Source: Vitellaria paradoxa
Taxonomy: Eukaryota > Streptophyta > Magnoliopsida > Ericales > Sapotaceae
Length of the DNA: 64,000 bases
Direction of reading: 5' to 3'
Assembly: GCA_019916065.1 (NCBI GenBank)
Contig: CM034241.1
Coordinates: 4,967,062 to 5,031,061 of the forward strand
The notes under the pieces were generated by a model, which was given only the letters and a program-made list of their open reading frames with translations, was not told where the DNA came from and ran no database searches. Both the position numbers and the translations under genes were made by a program. This document shows, piece by piece, positions 13,680 to 22,159 of the stretch. Within the stretch, counting starts at the first letter, position 1. Every line of letters starts with the position of its first letter.

Positions 13680-13810
13680 AAACAAACCAAACCAAGTCTT
13701 TTCCCACTAGATGAGTCGGCTATATGGATTTGTTGACGTCAATTTGATCTGTTTTGGAGCATATCTTCCGATAAATCTAGATAAGTTAGGTCATGTTTAA
13801 TTTCCTCTTG
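13680..13810 (-). mobile_element. RTE LINE 3' tail fragment in kinase intron 2
   Basis: Read on the minus strand this ~130 bp matches the last part of the RTE element at 40.68-43.04 kb: the same peptide core (SEDMLQNRSN here, SEDMPLNRSN there) followed by the same terminal CTAGTGGGAAAAG-type tail ending in GGTTTGG units. It is a severely 5'-truncated insertion, typical of target-primed reverse transcription. A target duplication could not be seen. Confidence 0.75.
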
Positions 13811-14129
13811 AATATACATATTTATATATATATATAGTACTTTTATGTGTCTCATGGTAAAATTATATATATATATATATATATATATGAAGGGGCGGCT
13901 TGAAGATGGGATGGTTGTGGCCATAAAAGTGCTATCAGTTGAGCTTGAGTCTATGCGAGGGGAGAGGGAGTTCATATCTGAGTTAGCTGCAATGTCAAAT
14001 ATCAAACATGAAAATCTCGTCAAACTTCACGGATGTTGCGTCGATGGAGCCGAAAGGTTTTTGGTCTATGATTACATGGAAAACAATAGCCTCCAGCACA
14101 CCTTTCTTGGTAATTAGTCTCATTATTCA

Positions 14130-14275
14130 GTGGACTAGCTCCTATTTAGAAGTCTACGAAACTCTACAAATCTTTATAAATTTCTATAAAATTTAAATAA
14201 TTTATTCACTGTACAAATGCTGAGATTATAAGTTTTACAAATTTATACTAGGTTTTTACAATTTCAAATATCCCC
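14130..14275 (+). repeat. MITE family 2, copy in kinase intron 3
   Basis: AT-rich stretch sharing the word order CTCTACAAAT...TAAAATTTAAA...TTTTACAAATTTATA with 43196-43346 and 63455-63606. Diverged, so assignment is moderate. Confidence 0.4.
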
Positions 14276-15524
14276 TAATGCGCGAGTTTCCTGTCTATGC
14301 ATGAACTATACACTGTGTGAAGAACATAATATTTTTTTTATAAAAATTTGATGTGCACTAAAAAAAATTTAATTTGTGAACTTACTACTATGTTTTCATC
14401 CCTACCCTAATAAGAATGGTATGTAATTTGAATAATAAAATGCGAAATGGGTATAGGACAATCAATCAAAATTATGGTAGATTAGAACTTTGTTCGTCCT
14501 AATTAGAATTCGCACTATCCCACTTGTATAATAAAATATCTTGAAATTCATTTTATGTTATAATAGTACATAAATAATATGTATTAGTAAAAAATAATAT
14601 ACAAATACTAGTTGTATAGTTTTATGTCATGTTCTATATTTATATAATTTGTATTATTTTGTTTTTCTTATAAAAATTATTTTTAGTTTTGAAGTCATAT
14701 TGAGTTCAACCCACTTAAAGTGGGAAGGATATAGGACGCTGGAGTTTAAGCTATCACCAATACATGGACAAATATGAAAAGAGTTTTTTTTCTAGTAGTA
14801 TCAGGTAGAAAATTAATCCACAGAAATAAAAACTAAGTTTTTACTACATATATTTTTTTAATTAATTTAATTTAATTTTCATGATTGGTAATATATATAT
14901 ATATATATATAGGTGGAGAGCAAAATCGTGCCAAATTTAGTTGGAGAATGGGAAGGGATGTGTCATTAGGAGTTGCTCGTGGACTAACCTATCTGAATGA
15001 GGAGGCTCAACCCCAGATCATACACAGGGATAAAAAAGCTAGCAATATACTTCTTGATCGCCATTTTGCTCCTAAAGTCTCAGACTTTGGTCTGTCAAAG
15101 CTATTTAGAGACAACAAAACTCATATTAGCACTCGAGTTGCTGGGACAATGTAAGCTTCCTCCAAATCCTTCTATGGTTCTTTAAATGGAATAATATTGA
15201 ATAACTCTATATTGGGATCCATTAGTTAGTAATCCTTTATGTATATATATATTTCATCAAATTTTATTTTATTTTTTGATCTTTTTTAGGCATATTATTC
15301 ATATAAATAAAAAGAAATAATTAAAAATAAAAAAAATTCATGTATAGGTGATTTTTCATACATATGTTGGCTTTCTGTTTTGAAACATTTTTGCAATTAT
15401 TTTATTTTTGTTTTATACATGTGAATAATATGCTTAAAATCTACCAAAAAATTAAATTTTGATTAAAAAAGTCATATAAGATGATAAAAATAGAAAAGAA
15501 AAAAATTGGCTGGTAGGATGCCAA

Positions 15525-15732
15525 TTTAACTTTAGTATATATCTATACTTTAAATCTTCTCATTTGCCTATATTGTCCGTTGTTGTTAACAAAATTTGAC
15601 AAAAAGTATCACATATCTATCACACATAATAAACATGTGATGGGGCAAAATGAGATGATTTAAAATATAAGGATCAAAGTATAATTAGGATAAAATACAA
15701 GAATACTAAGTATAATTTAGTCCATTAATTTT
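15525..15732. mobile_element. small TIR element (MITE) in kinase intron 4
   Basis: About 205 bp with inverted ends. The left end reads CTTTAGTATATATCTATACT then AAATCTTCTCATTTGCC. The reverse complement of the right end contains ACTTAGTATTCTTGTATT and later AAATCATCTCATTTTGCC. The core is noncoding. It lies between exons 4 and 5 of the kinase relic. Confidence 0.55.
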
Positions 15733-16967
15733 TCTTCAGAACTTTCTCCAAATTTGTTAATCAATTTCCATGCTAATGTGGGGTTAAATTATTTGTTGCA
15801 ATCGTTAATGAAAATATAGAGGCTATCTTGTTCCAGAGTACTCCATTAGCGGGCATTTGACAAGAAAATCAGATGTATACAATTTTGGAGCCCTATTATT
15901 ACAGATAATCAGTGGCAAGGCAGTAGTGGATTTTGATTTGGAAAGAGGAGAACAGTACCTTGTTGATAAGGTAATGATACACGTACAATGTGTATTTTTG
16001 TTATTACAGTTGCTATAATGATTTAAAAAAAAAAATTGAATATGAATATGGCGATAATACATTAAAAAAATATTTTTTTTTTATTAGTTATACATGGAAA
16101 TATAAAATTCAAAATAAAAATAATTTTACGTATAAAATATAACAAAATATGCGATAGAAGATCTTAAAATAATTTAGGTTTTGGCTTACTTAAATTTAAT
16201 CTTGTTTTAGTGATATGCTTGAAAAAAAAAATGATAAAATAAGAAAATATGTTATATGGCGTTTCTGGTCAATTAATTTGAGTAATATGTGTATCCAACA
16301 TGTGTTCAATATGGGTATGGCCGACATTCGTTAGTATCCGTTCTTCATAAATCTATGATGTCGTATAGCCTTACAGAAATCATTAGAATGGTCAACTTCG
16401 TATTTGAGTTTTGAAAATTTGTTTCCAAGTTTGAAGGTGGGATTTTGTTGTAATATCTGAACCGAACTATTTACAACTATTGGTAAAATATGCAAGAAGA
16501 ACAGATCAACAAGAACACACAAATATAGATTCAATGTGGTCTGACAATGTGCCTGCGCTAATAGGTACAGCAAATATGAATTTCTATTCAAGAACACTAC
16601 GACTGGAGTTGAGGTTAAAAGACATGGTGCTTCTCTTTTCAAGAATCATGAAGAGACCTTCCAGCTTTCCATCCGAAACTACAATGCCTTGGCACTTCTC
16701 CATTTTGCTAGAACCTTACTGCAATGAATATGAGTCATAACTTCAACAAATTTCTCAAACAGTCTTCAATATTGGCTGAAATTGTGTTCAGAAAAAAAAA
16801 AAAAAAAAAACCGCTTCTTTCAAGCTTTCAATTACATGTTTTTTGTGCATCCAAGTTTAGGAATAATTAAGTTGAAATCCAGTCTGAGAAGTTTAAAAGC
16901 CAAGTGGGTAATGGTAGAGACTCATATCAGAATTGAGTTGGATGATGAACATGATGTTAGATGGCTT

Positions 16968-16992
16968 GCGTGTGTGTGTGTGTGTGTGTGTG
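16968..16992. repeat. (GT)n microsatellite replacing the polypyrimidine tract of an acceptor
   Basis: A run of about 12 GT units ends directly at the CAG acceptor (16993-16995) of the last kinase exon. No ordinary pyrimidine tract separates repeat and splice site. Confidence 0.85.
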
Positions 16993-17234
16993 CAGGCATG
17001 GGAAATGTACATGGAGAAGAAGCTTGTGGAACTGGTGGACCCTGTGCTGAATCGAGACTTCCCAGAAGAAGAAGCAACAAAGTTCTTGAAGATAGGGCTT
17101 CTCTGTGTGCAAGAAAGCTCAAGACAACGCCCCCAAATGTCTGTGGTAGTTCAGATACTGACTGATGACGAGATTGATATTTCAAAGATGGTGCAAGGCC
17201 AGGATTCGTTGTTGATCTCATGGATGTTAAATAG

Positions 17235-18169
17235 GGGGGGCCCGCAGGCGGTCCCCACAGACCTTTTTCTCCAAGATTTCCACCCCTTAATTGGAACACT
17301 AAAAATTGTCTTCCACCATGATTCAAACACCTCAAGGCCATCATTCTATGTGACTTGTCATTTGAAGTAATTTCTCAATTAGTCGACTCCAAAAACTTGT
17401 AGCAGATAATCTGTTTATAGAAAACAACACAAGGAATACAAACATACTGTATAGATTTTGTATCATTTTTTGGAGCTGGAGAAATGCTGAAGATGGTCCC
17501 ACAAAAAGAGAGAGAGAGAGAGAGAGAGAGATCGAATCGGGTTTTGATTGAATGATCTTATAAACAAACTAGTAGTAAGCCTAAGAAAAGGCAAGACAAT
17601 TTATGGGCAGAGCTCAAGTCAGACCTTTAATTTTCATGCCTGAAATCAGTTCCATCTGAGCAAAACACACAAGTTGATCGAGAAATCATTATTAAGATAT
17701 CAAGTATAGGAACATTAATTTCAAACTATGAAAGAACAAATGTTTCAACAGATAATGTTTCCCCTTAAATGATGCAGGAGCGGGTAGGCTTCTAACCTGC
17801 CCCCCACCCCCCTTTTTTCTGATGGGTAAAAAAAATAAATAAATAAAATAAAGAAGTTAAATTGCAGTTTCATGGTAATTTTCATGCCTCAACCCAAAAA
17901 AATTTTAATTTCAAACCAGTTAGATTGGTTACATGAATGTTCGCCCTCCATTCATTTTTGTTATGATTTATGTTTTCTGTGAAATTATATAAAATTAGGT
18001 TTTTCTCAAAATAATCCTACATGAAATTTGTATTTTCCGTAATAATCCTTACTCAGCCTTAAATTTTGCTTGAAACAAGTCACAAGAATGAAAACAAAAA
18101 CAAAAATGCGGTTAGGGACATCTAAAGAATATCAGACGCACCTTTCTCACACACACACACACAAACACA

Positions 18170-18218
<49 letters not shown>

Positions 18219-18224
18219 CAGAGA
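17235..18224. other. spacer downstream of the kinase relic
   Basis: Positions 17235-17370 remain open in the frame of exon 6 but resemble nothing in the kinase family, so they are probably former 3' UTR. A (GA)n run lies at 17505-17530. No further gene is visible up to the MIR160 hairpin. Confidence 0.5.
18145..18213. repeat. compound (CA)n(GA)n microsatellite
   Basis: CA units from about 18147, interrupted once, followed by about 20 GA units to 18213. It lies just downstream of the MIR160 hairpin in the direction of minus-strand transcription. Confidence 0.9.
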
Positions 18225-18340
18225 ATTAATAACATGCCATGCATGGTTCCTTGCATGCCATCCACGAAGGCCACCAATCTATGAAGATGGACTCTGCAAA
18301 TGGCATGCAGGGAGCCAGGCAAACTATCGCGTCTCAGAGA
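18225..18340 (-). ncRNA. MIR160: MIR160 precursor
   Basis: On the minus strand, positions 18321 down to 18301 give a 21-nt sequence beginning TGCCTGGCTCCCTG and ending ATGCCA. It matches miR160 at all but one base (C instead of T at position 15). About 40 nt later, positions 18260 down to 18240 give TGGCATGCAAGGAACCATGC. It pairs with the first arm along its whole length apart from three mismatches, as expected for miR160*. Arm order (miRNA 5', star 3') and total size (82 nt from arm to arm) fit the MIR160 family. miR160 directs cleavage of mRNAs for the auxin response factors ARF10, ARF16 and ARF17. The mature variant may be a natural isoform. Expression cannot be judged from sequence. Confidence 0.88.
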
Positions 18341-18498
18341 TCTACCATCCAAGTTTTAGAAATACCGACGAATACGTCTGGAAATGCTACCACCTTCATG
18401 CCCCTAATGGATCATTAGAAGGCAGTGGCTTGGCCTTGCCTGCAGGTCTCACCTTAGTTACACAAAGACATTGATTACCTAGGAGACTAAAGAGCATT

Positions 18499-18510
18499 GC
18501 TATTTAAAGA
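18499..18510 (-). promoter_or_regulatory. TATA-like box for MIR160
   Basis: On the minus strand this reads CTCTTTAAATAG, about 180 bp upstream of the miRNA arm. That is a reasonable place for the core promoter of a microRNA gene transcribed by RNA polymerase II. It is the only good TATA-like word in the first 250 bp upstream. Inference only. Confidence 0.4.
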
Positions 18511-19002
18511 GGACTAGCTAGCTTGAAGCTAAAGCAAGTCGCAATGAAATGGTTTTCATGGTCTAAGGCTTTGTTTGGTGCCTGCATTCAAGTGTGTTCG
18601 CAAATCCGTAGATGTGGACGGCTAGGATTAAAGAAAAGGTTTTTTCTTTAAACTTGATCGTCCGTCTGTCATTCGCACGAGCTTGAATGCTTCTTTCCTA
18701 CTCCCCCTACTTTCTACTCGGAAACCAACAGGCCTGCTTTGTGAGTTGGCAAACGCATAAAGCAAAAAACTGCTGAAGAAGCTAGCCACTTCCACCTGAA
18801 AAGCCCACACCTTTTTCCACCTTTTCTTTGTCAATACATTCAGTGGAGGATTTTAGGTCCTGGTGGAAAGAGAGTGAGGAGGAAGCTAAAAGAAAAGAGT
18901 TTGTGTGAGGAAGAAGCTTAATTAGGTTGAAGCTAACGATCATGCTGCGAATGCTCCTGTGGTTTGGAATATTCCACTTCTTTATATGGATCAAAAAGCA
19001 AT

Positions 19003-19003
19003 G

Positions 19004-19089
<86 letters not shown>
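19003..19089. repeat. compound (CT)n(CA)n microsatellite
   Basis: About 25 CT units run directly into about 15 CA units. It lies about 700 bp upstream of the MIR160 hairpin on the transcription axis. Confidence 0.92.
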
Positions 19090-19090
<1 letters not shown>

Positions 19091-20359
19091 CAACCTGGTT
19101 TGTCTCCTAGTGAGTGCCTCTATGATGGATGACAAGGATGCCCATCTCTCCAGGTTTCTTTTTCACTAAAGAATTACTATTCTCTTCTTGGCTTTCCTTA
19201 TCCCTTGTCTTTTTCCTTCAGCTTTTCTATGCTCTTTATGTCTTATAAATTATTATCTTTACTCTGGTTGATTCCAAAACCACAACCAGTAGGCCTTATA
19301 GCTGCCATCAAAACCACGTCACAATTAAAGGGTCAAATTTATTTCATTATTTTCAACAAAATCCTAGGCAAAAGTTAGGTTCTTCCTCACCAGAAAGCAT
19401 CATCGTGCTGGTTAATTTCTTTGCTCCTCATCAGTCTATCTAGTCCTCTAAAGAATGTTTCCCAAGAAAGCTGTAATATCATTGGACAAGGCTCTGTTTT
19501 ATACATTGAATATCATTACTTTCCCATCATGCATTTCCATCGTTCTTTTAACACTTAGCATCTTTACATGTCGAAACTCCACAAAAATTCTTTGTATAAA
19601 GCATAATACCATCAGCAACCCCACTTTTATATATCAACATTCTTTAGTTTCATGTTGCTCTTTTACTTCTCCAGTAATATTCTAGATACATGGTGTCTGA
19701 AAATGAAGAATCAGACGAGTAGATGTCAATAGCTATAAATATAAAGCAATTTTATATAACTACAGACAGTGGGTGGAGGAAGAGGGTGGAGAGGCAGGCT
19801 GGAGAAGGGGACAAGCTCGTGTGGTGGCAGCAACTGGGGCTTTCGTGAATGGACAGTGTCAACTTAGAAAATAAACAAACAGCTATTTGCGGGAAGGAAT
19901 TAGTTAATTGTCAAAAATGTAGCAAGTGCTACAGACTTCAATCAGTGATAACTTTTATCACTTATGCTTCACAGGGTTGGAGGATTCTTATATTCCCAAA
20001 TCTTACTATTTTTTTTAAGAAGCAAGAAATTAACTCTGAAAAATTGGCCTACTTTTGTGTTTAGATAGGGACAGAATACGTATGAACTAGCCCCCTCCCG
20101 ATCTTAAAAACCTCACTAGATGTAGTATATTTTCAATTAAAAATTTTTATATACAGGAATTTGGCCCCACTCTATCCTCCCAAATTATTGGCCCTCCATA
20201 TTATTTCACCCCCCTCATTAGAGAATCCTGCTCTAAATAAATTTTTGTTCTCTCTCCCTGTGTGTGCGTGCCTAGATTATAATAGGAGGATAATGATAAT
20301 TACTCTTTCATTTGTAATATTCTGCATATATATATGTTAGGACATAACAATTTCAAAGA

Positions 20360-20818
20360 CCATATGTTATTGTCCTGATGGGCTCCACCTGTTGTGTGAA
20401 ACATGAGCTAGACTATTGCAGTATGGGATGGAACATAGGAATTAATCTCACGCGTTCTATTAGACTTGGGTCTTTTGGCATACTGGTTAAGTTCCTAACA
20501 TCTGGAATCAGAGCAGCCTCCACGTCCTGAGTTCGAGTCATGATAAGACTACCTAGAAAAAAGCTACTTGGAGTAGAGTGTGAGCCATCTAAAAAGGAAA
20601 AAAGCTACCTACCGTCAGAGTGAGAGCTACCTAGAGTGAGATCTGTTGTGGACGTCGGCTTTGGAAGCATGATCATATGTTACAGTCTTGATGGGCCCCA
20701 CCTTTGGTATAAGACATGAGTTGGACTATTCCAGTATAGGATGAAATATAAGAATTGATTTCACGCGTTCCATCAGGTCTGGGTCTTTTGGCATATTGGT
20801 CAAGTTCATAACACCATA
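20360..20818 (+). mobile_element. TRIM retrotransposon 1 with 5 bp TSD
   Basis: Two direct repeats of exactly 136 bp, 20365-20500 and 20678-20813, each begin TGTTA and end TAACA. Two bases after the first comes TGGAATCAGAGC (20503-20514), close to the plant initiator-tRNA-Met primer binding site TGGTATCAGAGC. The 5 bp target duplication CCATA flanks the element at 20360-20364 and 20814-20818. The 177 bp internal part has no coding capacity. This is the full anatomy of a terminal-repeat retrotransposon in miniature, moved by proteins from another element. The two repeats differ at many sites, so it is not recent. Confidence 0.9.
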
Positions 20819-22159
20819 TTATTTCATCCCTCACCAAGACTAACATTAAAGAAATTTAAGAAGAGGGGAACAAAAACTAATATAAAAAATCAAAAAGGAG
20901 AAAAATAAAATAAATGAAATGGAGGATATTTCTTTTTTCTTTCTTTTTCTTTTTTTTTTTTTTTAAACATGCACAATATATCATCCATAGTATTCTTTGC
21001 TAAGGTGAAAATTTGGCATAGATAAAAAAATTACAACTTGGCACTCGTACATTTCAGATGGTGGCTCCTTTGTGCAATATTGAATAAGAAAAGTGGATCT
21101 TCAATGGAAAGTCCCTGCTTCGTTTTCTTTATTATAAGAAAAAGCCTATCTATTTTTTAGTGGGTAATTTTATAAGAAAAGTCTCATCAAACAAAATATG
21201 CAACAGATAATTGTTTTTTTTTTTTTGGTAAGTACAGATAATTGTTGAGACTTCATATAAAAGAAAGAACCTAATATCTAACGTGTCATATTTTGATTCC
21301 CTTTGAACTGAGATTGTGAGATCCAATCTTGTTTGCAATAGTGAAAACTCGTAGACTTTGCAAAAAATAGGTTCTCTAAAGTCTAATCCACGATAGAAAA
21401 TGAAGAAGAATGGTGAAATAAGAGACAGAAAGAAGGACATAACCCTAATAATCATATTACCATTTTCATGTTCTAATTTTAAAATTGGAAACTAGCATAA
21501 AACAAATCTCAGCATCACCCTCCAAGACAAAAAGGTTAAAGAACTAATGAAGTCAGATATTGTTTTCTGATGGATCAAACAATACTTGTCAGATCTGTTC
21601 ATGTTGTTGTCAGAATATGAATAAAGAACTACCCTAGAATGTTGATACAAGCATGTTAATAAACAAATTTAAGGAGAAAAGCAGAGCTTTCATTATATAC
21701 CTATGCAAATTTATTCAATAATCACAGCCATTACATGACATTGTCTCCTTGAAAAATTTCCTTGCCACACCATCATGTGTAAAAAGAATTTTTCCTAAAA
21801 TACAAGGAAGCATAATCAACACTTTAAAGAATGCTAAACTGCTGTATAAACTTCCAAAAGAAAAAACAGATATAGGCTGGCTCAACAATTTTAAACTCAT
21901 TACTTACCGAAAAAAAAAAAAAAAAAAAAAAAAAACAATTTTAAACTCATTCACTTTATGAAAAGAAGAAAAATACAAAAAAGCTAAACAATTCTGTTTC
22001 TTTTATTTAGGGAGGAGGGGTGAATTACCAACAAAAATGTACAAGAAGCTCATAACAAATGTACAGTTGAGGAGAAGGGAACTCACTGAAAGCTGCTGTC
22101 TTCTATTTGCTTTTTGAACAATTCAATTACACAGAATATATAAGGTTCTAATTTGGGAA
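20819..22159. other. spacer and probable 3' flank of the CCR gene
   Basis: AT-rich, with T/A runs at 20949-20964, 21214-21226 and 21911-21935. A GTTTTAAACTCATT-like word is repeated on both sides of the last A run. Positions about 22000-22159 should include the 3' UTR of the CCR gene. No other gene is seen. Confidence 0.5.

Larger units (their letters stand above)
12299..17234 (+). pseudogene. CRPK1-like (At1g16670-type) receptor-like cytoplasmic kinase relic, six exons
   Basis: Exons can be traced at 12299-12356 (start MKFSFPFSN, tentative), 12557-12646, 13893-14109, 14913-15150, 15820-15970 and 16996-17234, with GT/AG borders. The product matches the cytoplasmic kinase family of Arabidopsis CRPK1: FSYNELKAA, the glycine loop NKIGDGGFGTVYK, VAIKV with the ATP-binding lysine, a catalytic loop reading HRDKKASN, DFGLSKLF, a GYLVPEYS motif and a C-terminal lobe with AWEMYMEKKLVELVDP. 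Damage: one base is missing at about 12591, where the family has Thr-Asn-Gly before the glycine loop. A second one-base loss between about 17175 and 17193 puts the tail PGFVVDLMDVK (stop at 17232) out of frame. Exon 1 and exon 2 also do not join in frame as read. Conserved positions are changed (HRD-I to K, AlaProGlu to ValProGlu, SFGVLLLE to NFGALLLQ). Probably non-functional; sequencing error at the indels is the alternative. Confidence 0.8.
18341..20359. other. MIR160 upstream region and spacer
   Basis: Mixed-composition DNA, less AT-rich than most of the window. It includes a (CT)n(CA)n block at 19003-19089. The stretch up to about 19.2 kb probably contains the MIR160 promoter. No protein gene is recognised; open frames here consist of repeat-encoded runs. 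Confidence 0.5.

Noticed and set aside
17235..17370. Continuation of kinase exon 6 as coding sequence
   Set aside because: The family tail ends in another frame at 17234; the continuing open frame shows no similarity to kinases.
18070..18474. Plus-strand frame of 134 codons
   Set aside because: It reads through a CA/GA microsatellite and the antisense of the MIR160 hairpin; not a protein gene.
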